64,000 nt of DNA from Streptomyces sp. DG1A-41. Lineage in GTDB: Bacteria; Actinomycetota; Actinomycetes; Streptomycetales; Streptomycetaceae. The stretch covers positions 5,107,001 through 5,171,000 of the forward strand of contig NZ_CP146350.1 in the NCBI RefSeq assembly GCF_037055355.1. Reading direction: 5' to 3'. Position numbers and translations under genes: made by a program. Shown piece by piece: positions 27,065 through 34,170 of this stretch; position 1 is the stretch's first letter; each line of letters starts with the position of its first letter. The notes beneath the pieces are model-generated. The model was not told the DNA's origin. It did not search any database and worked only from the letters and a program-made list of their open reading frames with translations.

Positions 27065-27396
27065 CATCCCGGTGCCGGCGGATTGCCACGGCGTACCTGG
27101 GCTTCGATCCGAGTGGCAAGACCACGACAGAGGCGAAGAACAAGCTCAGGAGGTATTGCGGAATCACGATCACACCGTCGCCGACGCCGTGAACGACTGG
27201 CTTGCCTACGGCCTGGCGGGTCGTGACCCGGGCACTGTCGAGCACTGCACCATCCTCAGCCAGAACCCGCGTGATCCCCGCTCTGGGCGCCCGAAAGCTC
27301 CGCGACCTCAGCAGTGCGGAAGACGTCGACCGCTGGTTGGCTGCCAACGCCAAGACCCTCAGCACCCGCACGCTGGAGGCGATCCACTCTGCCTGA
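27065..27396 (+). pseudogene. N-terminal remnant of a tyrosine integrase, several frameshifts
   Basis: Three frames in succession carry conserved pieces of a Streptomyces integrase: the arm-binding part (AYLGFDPSGKTTTEAKNKLR), then VADAVNDWLAYGLAGRDPGTVEH, then the core-binding domain VIPALGARKLRDLSSAEDVD and LAANAKTLSTRTLEAIHSA before a stop. At least two shifts separate them, and the catalytic half is missing. It covers the same domain as the integrase at 35.4 kb but differs in sequence, so a second element once sat here. Confidence 0.7.
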
Positions 27397-27466
27397 ACCG
27401 CTCGGGTCATGGACAAAATCTTCAGCCAGGATCCGAAGCGGTAGTCACGCAGATGGACACGCAGAA

Positions 27467-27512
27467 AGCAGATCAGCCCGTCTACTCATGTGAGTAGACG
27501 GGCTGATCTGCT
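27467..27512. repeat. Perfect 22-bp inverted repeat with 2-base spacer
   Basis: Arms at 27467-27488 and 27491-27512 are exact reverse complements (left arm AGCAGATCAGCCCGTCTACTCA), separated by TG. The stem is less GC-rich than the surroundings and has no obvious T-run. It lies between an integrase remnant and the start of a LanC remnant, at a junction of unrelated sequences. Confidence 0.9.
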
Positions 27513-27522
27513 GTTTCTCTGT

Positions 27523-28085
27523 CGGGGTGGCGACGTCCTCGCCTACCTGGTGCGGCTGACGGAACCGATCACCATCGAAGCGCAGCGTCTGCCCGGCTGG
27601 TGGACGGGAGACAGTCCCGATCTGCGACCGACGCCGCGATGGCCCGGCGGACACGGCAACTTCGGCCTTGCCCACGGCATCACCGGACCGCTGGCGCTGC
27701 TGGCCATGGCCCTGCGACACGGCAACACGGTGCCCGGACAGACGCAAGCCATCACCCGGATCTGCGACTGGCTCGACCGGTGGCGCAACGGCACCGGCTC
27801 GCACGCCTGGTGGCCGGACCTGATCACCCGAGCCGAACACCGACGCGGCGAGCTCCAGCGCCCAGGACGCAGACGCCCGTCCTGGTGCTACGGCACCCCC
27901 GGCATCGCCCGCGCTCAGCAACTCGCCGGCCTCGCTCTCGGCGACTGTGACCGGCAACGCCAGGCCGAGCAGGCCCTGGCCGGATGTCTGGCCGACGACC
28001 AGCAGCTCGCCCAGCTCACTGACGCCTCCCTCTGCCACTTGGGCGGGGCTCATACAGACCGTCTCCCGTGCCGCCGCCGACGCGT
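27523..28085 (+). pseudogene. Lanthionine synthetase C (LanC)-like remnant
   Basis: The frame from 27523 reads VLAYLVRLTEPITIEAQRLP, then GGHGNFGLAHGITGPLALLA and later RRPSWCYGTPGIARAQQLAG. These are the two best-kept LanC blocks; WCYG carries one zinc-binding cysteine and GHGNFGLAHG the substrate-site region. Near 28035 (DASLCH) the frame shifts, and the next piece, AGLIQTVSRAAADA, continues in another frame; the Cys-His pair of the second zinc site is at that break. The N-terminal half is absent. Intact LanC proteins close thioether rings in lanthipeptides. No precursor or dehydratase gene is visible nearby. Confidence 0.75.
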
Positions 28086-28208
28086 CTCAAGGTCGGCCTG
28101 ACCGGGCAGTGGGAGTCGGCGCTGGACGCCCGTCGGAGCCTGTACCCGCGCTCGCCGGTCGCCGTACTCGATCGGCTGCTGCGCGCTCGTGCCACGACGA
28201 TGGCCTGA
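28086..28208 (+). pseudogene. Unrecognised C-terminal gene fragment
   Basis: A frame with no start reads KVGLTGQWESALDARRSLYP then SPVAVLDRLLRARATTMA and stops at 28208, ten bases before a strong terminator. It probably is the natural 3' end of a gene whose upstream part was swapped for the LanC remnant. Family not recognised. Confidence 0.4.
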
Positions 28209-28217
28209 TGGTCGGGA

Positions 28218-28254
28218 GACGGGCTCCGATTACCCCGAACGGAGCCCGTCTTTT
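28218..28254 (+). terminator. Rho-independent terminator
   Basis: An 11-bp perfect stem (GACGGGCTCCG and complement) with an 11-base loop, followed by TTTT. It is the end of the broken upstream transcript and insulates the toxin-antitoxin genes that follow. Confidence 0.88.
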
Positions 28255-28327
28255 CCGATCTCGGCGGAAGGCACGAGGATGGAGTACGGTCACCAAAGAT
28301 CCGATGGGGGCGGAGAGGAGGAACGCG

Positions 28328-28969
28328 GTGTCGTATGAGGCCAAGCTCGCCGCGGTCCTTTCCGGTGCCACGCTGCGGCAGCTCTCCCACTGGCGCCGCG
28401 CTTCCGGCAAGCGGGGCGCCCTCCTCGTGCCGGAGATCTCCGACTCGCGCCCGATCCTGTACTCCTTCCGTGACGTGGTGGCGTTGCGGGCCTGTGTGAA
28501 GCTTCGCAAGGAGACATCACTGCTAAAGATCCGCAGGGCCGTGGACGCGCTCCGGGAGGACCTGGGCGAGCGTGAGCACCTGTCCTCCTACGCGCTCGTC
28601 GCGGGACCGGACACGATCTACCTTGCGGAGCCCGAGCAGGCAGTCGATCTGATCAGAGGCGGGAACGTGGTCATCCACCAGTTGGTGGACGTGCTCGCGC
28701 CCTTCTACAAGGACGGCCGCCACATTCCGGACCTGCTGAAGCCGCGCGACCACGTCGCCGTCGACTCCGCGGTGCGTGGCGGTGAGCCGGTCATCGAAGG
28801 GACACGGATCCCGGCGGCTGAGGTGGCTGCCCTGGTGAGGGATGGTGTCCCCCCAGACCGGGTTAGCGACTTCTACCCAGGAGTCAGTGCTGCCGCTGCA
28901 CGCGACGCGGTCGATTTCAGCGACTACGTGGACAGCTACGTCGATGGCTCTCGGCAGGTTGTCGCTTGA
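28328..28969 (+). CDS. DUF433 antitoxin with MerR-like N-terminal domain
   Basis: A 213-residue protein. The N-terminal part (VLSGATLRQLSHWRRASGKRGALLVPEIS, YSFRDVVALRACVKLRKETSLLKIRRAVDALRE) looks like a MerR-type DNA-binding helix-turn-helix. The C-terminal 60 residues are a DUF433 domain (VDSAVRGGEPVIEGTRIPAAEVAALVRDGVPPDRVSDFYP). DUF433 proteins act as antitoxins for DUF5615 PIN-like partners (VapBC45-like), and the next gene is exactly that. The GTG at 28328 follows a GAGGAGG site. The stop overlaps the toxin start. Self-repression by the N-terminal domain is expected but inferred. Confidence 0.85.
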   Translation: MSYEAKLAAVLSGATLRQLSHWRRASGKRGALLVPEISDSRPILYSFRDVVALRACVKLRKETSLLKIRRAVDALREDLGEREHLSSYALVAGPDTIYLAEPEQAVDLIRGGNVVIHQLVDVLAPFYKDGRHIPDLLKPRDHVAVDSAVRGGEPVIEGTRIPAAEVAALVRDGVPPDRVSDFYPGVSAAAARDAVDFSDYVDSYVDGSRQVVA

Positions 28970-29418
28970 AGCTGCTGCTCGACGAGAACGTCCCCAGGCC
29001 CATGGCAGAGATCGTGCGCATTCTCCTCACCGCGCACGACGTGATGCACGTCCATGAGCTGGACGGTTGGGCCGGCACGAAGGACATCGAGCTGTACGCG
29101 ATGGCCAAGACGGAGGGCTTCCAGGCGATCATCACCAATGACGCCAAGCAACTGAACCGGCCCATGGAAGTCGAGGCGATCGCGCGGTCGGGACTCCACC
29201 GCATCCAGTACCGCCAGAACAACAAGCACGGCGGCCTGGTCGGCCTCGGCACCGCGATAGCCACCGTGTGTGCCGCGCTGCCGCACGCCATTGCCGAACT
29301 CGAAGGGGCCGACGGGCAGCGGCTGGTGTCCCACACGGCCGTCGACCCCTCGCGCCACAACCGTCTGCAGATCACCGACCCGAAGGCATCCCCGCCGAAG
29401 CACTGGCCCACATCATGA
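28966..29418 (+). CDS. DUF5615 PIN-like toxin
   Basis: A 150-residue protein starting LKLLLDENVPRPMAEIVRIL, which carries the first acidic residues of the PIN-like fold, followed by IELYAMAKTEGFQAIITNDAKQLNRP with the conserved TND acidic site. It fits the DUF5615/Mut7-C-like group of predicted RNases paired with DUF433 antitoxins. The TTG at 28966 overlaps the antitoxin stop, so it is made after its antidote. The last 35 residues (from GQRLVSHTAVDPSRHN) are an extension beyond the core. All acidic residues seen in the family appear present, so it may be active. Confidence 0.82.
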   Translation: MKLLLDENVPRPMAEIVRILLTAHDVMHVHELDGWAGTKDIELYAMAKTEGFQAIITNDAKQLNRPMEVEAIARSGLHRIQYRQNNKHGGLVGLGTAIATVCAALPHAIAELEGADGQRLVSHTAVDPSRHNRLQITDPKASPPKHWPTS

Positions 29419-29524
29419 GCCCAGGGCGCCCGACGACGTCAGCACCGCGAATCCGCCACCGAACTGGCCGTCTTGCGGCTGACCGTCTTGCACTGGGGCG
29501 CAGCGGTCTGGGCCGGGAACCCCT

Positions 29525-30301
29525 CTATGCCGACGGTCGGCGCACCACGTCGTCGTCCGTCACCTCGTACACGTCGATGCGCAACAGCTTGCGAACATGC
29601 GCCGAAACGCGCTCGACGGCCTTCACGGACGCGGACGGCACCACCAGCGCGTACCGCGTGTGGGGTTCCTGGCTCGTCATCCGCCGCAGCAACTGCCCGT
29701 AGGCGATGTCGGCGTCGATTCCCTTCTCACTGGTGCGACCTTTGGCTTCGCAGATCAGCCGCTCATCGTCACGCACGGCTTCGAGATCAGTCCAACGGTC
29801 CGTGGGATCAACCGGCGTCCAGCCCTCGGCAAGAAGCCACGTACGGAAGGCGTCGGTGACCCGGTCCTCGTCGCTGTGGCGTGCCAGGATCCTCCTCAGC
29901 GCAGCCAGGTCCGTCTCCTGGTTACGGCGCAGTCGTCCGCGACCGTCCGCATCGAGGTCGGCCTGCCGGATCACGATCAGCCGCAGTCCGTGCGCGGGAA
30001 TCTCCGTATCACGCCGGGCGTCGTACAACGCCCGCTGCTCGCCCCGGTGGACGCCGCTGACAGTGAGCCTGTCGGGCTTGTCGAAGTGGGGCATGGGCTG
30101 GTCGTGCTGGAGTTCCCGGTATTCGACCACGAGTTGGTGGCCGGGCCAGTAGGCGTCGACCGGCAGTTTGGCACGTCGGCCGCCCGTACCGGGGTCGCCC
30201 TGCAGCCAGTCGAACTTGTGCTGGGTCAGTGCGGTGTCGCCGAGCACCTGGCTGCACAAGCCGACTACGTACGCCTCGTCACTGTCATCTCTCGTTCTCA
30301 T
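29525..30301 (-). CDS. Predicted nuclease with two PD-(D/E)XK-like regions
   Basis: A 258-residue protein of no family I can name. The N-terminal half reads LPVDAYWPGHQLVVEYRELQH and later HGLRLIVIRQADLDADGRGR, which resembles the D...ExE/Q core of Vsr- and restriction-type folds. The C-terminal half has TDLEAVRDDERLICEAKGRT and DADIAYGQLLRRMT with RYALVVPSA, which fits the PD-(D/E)XK pattern of Mrr-like endonucleases (D, then EAK, then a conserved helix). Both regions are inferred from short motifs. It stands alone between a toxin-antitoxin pair and a toxin-immunity pair. No methylase is near, so it is not a standard restriction system. Confidence 0.55.
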   Translation of the reverse strand: MRTRDDSDEAYVVGLCSQVLGDTALTQHKFDWLQGDPGTGGRRAKLPVDAYWPGHQLVVEYRELQHDQPMPHFDKPDRLTVSGVHRGEQRALYDARRDTEIPAHGLRLIVIRQADLDADGRGRLRRNQETDLAALRRILARHSDEDRVTDAFRTWLLAEGWTPVDPTDRWTDLEAVRDDERLICEAKGRTSEKGIDADIAYGQLLRRMTSQEPHTRYALVVPSASVKAVERVSAHVRKLLRIDVYEVTDDDVVRRPSA

Positions 30302-30378
30302 GAGCGCGCATCATGCCAGCGTTCGCAGTCATCAAGGCGGGTCCTTCGAGGCGGCTGTCACACCGGCCCGTACGGATT

Positions 30379-30906
30379 TCAGAGGTCGTCTTCATCGACG
30401 GGTTCGAGCTCGCGGGTGTAGGCGAGGTCGAGGACGTAGCGTTCGGTGACTGGGCAGTTGTTCCAGGCTTCGGTGAGCTGGTCTTCGGGGGAGTCGTCGG
30501 TGAGTTGGTCGAGGGTGGTGTTGTAGTAGTCGGCTGCTGCTTGGCGGTTCTGCCACCAGGCGTGGCCTTCATAGACGCCGGGGCGGGGCAGGGTGATCTC
30601 GTCGGCGGGTCCGCGGTCGAGTTGGCCGACGACCAGGACGCCTGTCTCGGATTCGAGGCTGACGTCGGTGTGGCCTTCGGCCTCGGCGGGCGGGGTGGGT
30701 GGGGTGTCCCAGATGCGGATCGTCATCTGGACTTTCATGTCCGGTTGCAGGCTGAGGAGGTACAGGTGGTAGCCGTTGCCGGCCACCACCTGTGTCTCCG
30801 CGGCGTCCATGGCTGCTTCGTCGCCGAGGTAGGCGTCCGCGTCGTAGACCTCCAGCACGCGGCGGCCGGGGGTAGCGGTGACGTTGTGTTCGGCGAGAAG
30901 CGCCAT
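30379..30906 (-). CDS. Probable immunity protein (ComJ-like) for the NucA/NucB DNase toxin
   Basis: A 175-residue acidic protein with a beta-rich body: GRRVLEVYDADAYLGDEAAM, ETQVVAGNGYHLYLLSLQPD, VSLESETGVLVVGQLD, ITLPRPGVYEGHAWWQ. The arrangement of strands ending in PxGxYxxxxWW recalls ComJ, the Bacillus inhibitor of NucA. It lies 19 bp downstream of the DNase tip on the same strand, the usual order of toxin then immunity gene. The acidic C terminus (ELEPVDEDDL) fits a protein that blocks a DNA-binding surface. The link to ComJ is inference from pattern and position. Confidence 0.55.
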   Translation of the reverse strand: MALLAEHNVTATPGRRVLEVYDADAYLGDEAAMDAAETQVVAGNGYHLYLLSLQPDMKVQMTIRIWDTPPTPPAEAEGHTDVSLESETGVLVVGQLDRGPADEITLPRPGVYEGHAWWQNRQAAADYYNTTLDQLTDDSPEDQLTEAWNNCPVTERYVLDLAYTRELEPVDEDDL

Positions 30907-30925
30907 GGTCAGTGGTGTCTTCCTG

Positions 30926-31147
30926 CTAGTTGGTGATCTTCACGTAGAAGGGATCGTCGTCCAGGACGCGGTTGAGGGTGTACATCTCGTTGAGGCGCTC
31001 TCCGCCCTTGCGGTTGTCCTTGCCGTCGATCAGCCGGACGGAGAAGCGGTTGTCGCCCTTGGTGGATCCTTCCTTGGTGGAGGCGAAGGGGTACTCGTCG
31101 CACTCCAGGCCGCTGCCGGCGTAGTCGCCCCAGACCTTCTTTCTCAT
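30926..31147 (-). pseudogene. C-terminal tip of a NucA/NucB-family DNase toxin
   Basis: Seventy-three codons read WGDYAGSGLECDEYPFASTK, SVRLIDGKDNRKGGERLNEM and RVLDDDPFYVKITN. CDEYPFAST is the hallmark of NucA/NucB DNases used as secreted nucleases and as polymorphic toxin tips; the D and E residues in it and the N in DNR are the expected metal and catalytic region. The frame runs on upstream for some codons into insertion-sequence DNA, so the delivery part and the rest of the DNase domain are gone. The ATG at 31147 is probably internal, not a real start. Confidence 0.72.
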
Positions 31148-31420
31148 CGCTCGTTCACGCTGGAGTTCAAGGCGGAGATCGTCGAGCTGTGTCGACGCGG
31201 TGACCGCTCGGTCGGTCAGATCGCCAAGGACTTCGATCTGACCGAGACCGCGGTGCGTGACTGGGTGAAGCAGGCCGAGGTCGATGCGGGCGAGCGGGAC
31301 GGTCTGACCAGCAGCGAACGCGAGGAGCTGGCCGCACTGCGGCGGGAGAACCGCCGTCTGCGTGAGGACGTCGACATCCTCAAGCGGGCCACGGCTTTCT
31401 TCGCGAAGGAGACCCGGTGA
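31148..31420 (+). pseudogene. IS3-family OrfA (helix-turn-helix), start codon lost
   Basis: About 88 codons: the helix-turn-helix of OrfA (GQIAKDFDLTETAVRDWVKQ) followed by a leucine-zipper segment (LAALRRENRRLREDVDILKRATAFFAKE). In an intact element it binds the terminal repeats and is fused to OrfB by frameshifting. Here it overlaps OrfB by 4 bp (GTGA). No ATG or GTG is available at its start. Confidence 0.72.
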
Positions 31421-32289
31421 CGGTGCACCCGTTCATCGAGGCGGAGAAGCGTGCAGGTCACAGCGTCAAACGAGCGTGTGAGCTGCTGAAGGTCTCCCGG
31501 ACCGCCTTCTATGCCCGCCGCGCTGCCAAGCCTGGCCCCCGCGCGGTCCGTGACGCCGAGCTGGCGGAACAGATCGCCGACGTCCACACGAGATCGCGGG
31601 GAACCTACGGCGCCCCGCGCGTCCATGCCGTGCTCAAGCGGGCAGGCGCCGGATGTGGCCGCCGACGTGTCGCGCGGCTGATGCGGGCTGCCGGCCTGCA
31701 GGGCCGACACCGCAGACGACGGCACCTGACGACGATCCCCGATCCACGAGCTGCCCTGCGGCCCGATCTCGTCGTCCGGGACTTCCAGCCCGACCCCGCC
31801 GGTCTGGATTCCCGCTGGTGCGGCGACATCACCTATATCGCCACGGAGGAGGGCTGGCTCTATCTGGCCACCGTCATCGACATCGCCTCCCGTCGCGTGG
31901 TCGGCTGGGCGACGGCCGACCACCTGCGGACCGATCTGGTCGCCGATGCCCTCACGGCCGCCTGTCGGAAGCGCCGTCCCACCCGGCCGTTGATCTTTCA
32001 CTCGGATCGTAACTGTCAGTACACCAGCCAGCAATTCGCCGCGCTGGCAGGCCAGTTGGGGGTGTGTCTGTCGGTCGGTCGCACCGGACAGTGCTGGGAC
32101 AACGCACTCACCGAGTCGTTCTTTGCCACCATCAAGAGGGAGTTGCTCGACTCCATCTCCTGGCCCAGCCGGGCCGCCGCCCGCACCGCGATCTTCGATT
32201 TCACCGAGGGCTGGTACAACTTGCACCGTCTGCACAGCAGCCTCGGCTATCGCAGTCCCGCCGAGTACGAGACCGCATTCGCAGCCTGA
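31417..32289 (+). CDS. IS3-family transposase OrfB
   Basis: A 290-residue DDE transposase. After an N-terminal helical domain (VHPFIEAEKRAGHSVKRACELLKVSRTAFYARR) and the RGTYGAPRVHAVLKR segment comes the integrase core: first aspartate in WCGDITYIA (about residue 137), second in FHSDRNCQYTS (about 196), glutamate in NALTESFFATIKRE (about 232). All three acidic residues are present and the reading frame is intact, but the element lacks its left end, so it is probably not mobile. The end YNLHRLHSSLGYRSPAEYE is typical. Confidence 0.9.
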   Translation: MTVHPFIEAEKRAGHSVKRACELLKVSRTAFYARRAAKPGPRAVRDAELAEQIADVHTRSRGTYGAPRVHAVLKRAGAGCGRRRVARLMRAAGLQGRHRRRRHLTTIPDPRAALRPDLVVRDFQPDPAGLDSRWCGDITYIATEEGWLYLATVIDIASRRVVGWATADHLRTDLVADALTAACRKRRPTRPLIFHSDRNCQYTSQQFAALAGQLGVCLSVGRTGQCWDNALTESFFATIKRELLDSISWPSRAAARTAIFDFTEGWYNLHRLHSSLGYRSPAEYETAFAA

Positions 32290-32343
32290 CCACCACACCG
32301 TTGGTGTCCGCCAAAGCGGAACAAGCTCACACCTGCTGTGGTG

Positions 32344-32386
32344 GTCCGCTGGCGTTCGCGGGCGTCCGCTGTTGTTCGCTGGCGTT
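32344..32386. repeat. Four 10-bp tandem repeats (GTYCGCTGGC-like)
   Basis: Units GTCCGCTGGC, GTTCGCGGGC, GTCCGCTGTT and GTTCGCTGGC follow without gaps, then GTTGTCACGC. They lie between the IS3 transposase and the IS5 fragment. Iterons, an operator or an att-side arm site are possible; nothing in the sequence decides. Confidence 0.6.
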
Positions 32387-32404
32387 GTCACGCAGTTACT
32401 GGCC

Positions 32405-32605
32405 CTAACAAAGCCTTTGAACGTGTCGGTGAGTGATCAGGCAGACGGCAAGTCCGAGGAAGGCTTCGTGGATGTCGTCGCGTCGTTCCCACCGGATGCG
32501 CAAGCGGCGAAAGCCATGCAGCCAGGAGATCGTCCGCTCGACGACCCATCGGAAGGTGCCCAGACCGGTGCCGTGCGGCTGTCCCCGGGGCTCACTGATG
32601 CCCAC
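32405..32605 (-). pseudogene. C-terminal fragment of an IS5-family transposase
   Basis: Sixty-six codons, GISEPRGQPHGTGLGTFRWVVERTISWLHGFRRLRIRWER then RDDIHEAFLGLAVCLITHRHVQRLC. The WVVERTISWLHGFRRL segment carries the catalytic glutamate of DDE transposases. The first two acidic residues and the rest of the protein are missing. It is related to, but distinct from, the full copy at 38491-39309. The stretch 32606-32863 beyond it has no recognisable gene. Confidence 0.82.
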
Positions 32606-32863
32606 GCGGCGGCAGATTCATGGCCCGGACGCCTCGGCCGCGTCGTATCGCTCGACTGCTTGCCAGATCGGCACACATCGTGCCTGTACAGAGTCCACCC
32701 CGGATTCGGCGCCGGTCGACCTTCCTTTGATCTACGAGGCTTGCGGCTGTTTGTGCCACGCGGTACCCGACCCGTCTCGGGGCGGGGATGACGCAGCGAG
32801 GGACTCGGCATCCAGCGGCGCGTCGGTGCCCACCATCGAGGCCACCGGCGGGGGAGTGCAGCG

Positions 32864-33160
32864 ATGACGACACGAGACGAACTGAGGCTTCTACCCTGGG
32901 CGGGGCCGGACGGCAAGCCGTGCTACCTGAGCACAGATGACCAAGGCGGTTACGTGTCCCGCCTGGCGGACCACATCGAGGCGTATCAACTCGGGATGGC
33001 GTCCCAGCTGCTGGAGCACGCACGTCAGGTACTCGACGACGAGACCGACGATCTGGAGGAGTTGCACCTTTTCGCCGGCCAACTGACCGGTGCCTTGCGG
33101 GACGTGCTGCGCGTCGCGACCAGCCGCGGATGCAGGCCGGTGGCGCCTGGGCGCCCCTGA
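32864..33160 (+). CDS. Hypothetical protein
   Basis: A 98-residue protein with the opening LRLLPWAGPDGKPCYLSTDD, then VSRLADHIEAYQLGMASQLL and a helical DDLEELHLFAGQLTGALRDVLRVA segment. Cytosolic, no known motif. I believe similar short proteins occur often in Streptomyces beside regulator genes, but I cannot name a family. The ATG has GGGGGAG eleven bases upstream. A terminator hairpin follows 29 bp after the stop, which supports a real, separately transcribed gene. Confidence 0.65.
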   Translation: MTTRDELRLLPWAGPDGKPCYLSTDDQGGYVSRLADHIEAYQLGMASQLLEHARQVLDDETDDLEELHLFAGQLTGALRDVLRVATSRGCRPVAPGRP

Positions 33161-33188
33161 GAGGGCTGAGCTGTAGCGGTGTGTGATG

Positions 33189-33221
33189 CGGGGAGCCTCG
33201 GACACGGCCCGGGGCTCCCCG
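33189..33221 (+). terminator. Terminator-like hairpin
   Basis: Arms CGGGGAGCC and GGCTCCCCG of 9 bp with a 15-base loop, followed by TTCCCG. It lies just after the small hypothetical gene. From here to 33636 I see no gene; the segment near 33368-33410 repeats the TGATGTCAGCCG pattern of 26.05 kb. Confidence 0.7.
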
Positions 33222-33636
33222 TTCCCGTCCGGCGTGCCCTTGGCGCGCCTGGTAGGGCTGATCTCTATGAACACCGCTTTAGGAGTTCGATCCGAGCCCG
33301 CTCCGGCTGCTGCCGTCGCCTGGAGCGACGGCCGGACCGGGGCGCTGGGGTACGCCCCCGTCCGGCGTCGTTGATGTCAGCCGTGGATGTCAGGTCGCCC
33401 CTCGATGCGAACTACGGGCGGAACGGTCGCCGAGGTCTTTTCGGCTGTTCGGCCGTGGTTCTGTGGTCGATGCTGGTCGGCCGCGGTCACGGTGGTTGCT
33501 GTACTTCGCTGCTGTACAGCAGGATCTGCGCGGGGTGAATAGTGGACCGCGACCAGCTTGCTCGGCTGCTTTGGTACGGGACCGGTTAAGCACGAGACGT
33601 CTTGGCTCTGGATGCCTATGCACCTGCCGTTGTCCA

Positions 33637-34107
33637 CTACATGACCAGGACCGCAGCGACGGCCAGCAGGGCGAGTGAGACGAACAGCAAGTCGATCGCG
33701 TAACGGACGAGCCGATGTGTGGCGACAGCGTGGGCAGACAAGACGGCTAGGCGTTGTGCGCGAGCTGAATTGAGCGATGACGCGGCTAGCTCTGCCTCGA
33801 GGTCGTCCGGGCGCTCGACATAGGCTGCATACCGCTGTGCGTCGAATCGTGCCGTCGGGGCGAAGCGCGGACGGACAGCCCAGAGCAGTAGCGATACGGC
33901 ACAGCCTGTAGGAAGCGCCGCAGCCCATACGAAGGCAGCCGCGGTTGCTGTCAGTCCTGTCTGTGCCGCTGCGATCACCACGGCCAAAGCCGCACCGAAA
34001 AGTGCCAACAGCATCGAGGCTTGGGTTTCAATGCGGGCTAGCTCTGCGCGCACTGCTTCGGTGGCCTCGGTGATCTGCGTAGAGGGATTTCCTGGGGCGT
34101 TAGCCAT
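33637..34107 (-). CDS. Second Pycsar-effector-like (PycTM) membrane protein
   Basis: A 156-residue protein. The N-terminal helix EAVRAELARIETQASMLLALFGAALAVVIAAAQ runs into a first membrane helix, a second follows (AAFVWAAALPTGCAVSLLLWAV), then a cytosolic region with LNSARAQRLAVLSAHAVATHRLVRYAID and a last helix (LLFVSLALLAVAAVLVM). This is the PycTM layout: a helix pair, a cytosolic part and a terminal helix. No cyclase gene is near; the upstream side was cut by an insertion sequence that ends 31 bp before the start codon, so a partner could have been lost. The ATG follows AGGAG. Confidence 0.65.
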   Translation of the reverse strand: MANAPGNPSTQITEATEAVRAELARIETQASMLLALFGAALAVVIAAAQTGLTATAAAFVWAAALPTGCAVSLLLWAVRPRFAPTARFDAQRYAAYVERPDDLEAELAASSLNSARAQRLAVLSAHAVATHRLVRYAIDLLFVSLALLAVAAVLVM

Positions 34108-34170
34108 GGTCTCCTACCTGACAACGTAGTCTGAGGCTGAAGTTTCCCCGTGATCTTGGACACTCGTCGG

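Larger units (their letters stand above)
31148..32330 (+). mobile_element. IS3-family insertion sequence, left end missing
   Basis: Carries an orfA/orfB pair in the IS3 arrangement. The orfA conserved start (SFTLEFKAEIVELCRRGDRS) sits directly against the toxin fragment, with no start codon and no left terminal repeat in front of it, so the left end was lost when the two pieces were joined. The right end is not clear; the sequence after 32289 runs into a set of 10-bp repeats. Confidence 0.7.

Noticed and set aside
27467..27512. The 22-bp palindrome as a plain terminator
   Set aside because: No gene ends just before it in good order and no T-run follows; kept as an inverted repeat of unknown role.
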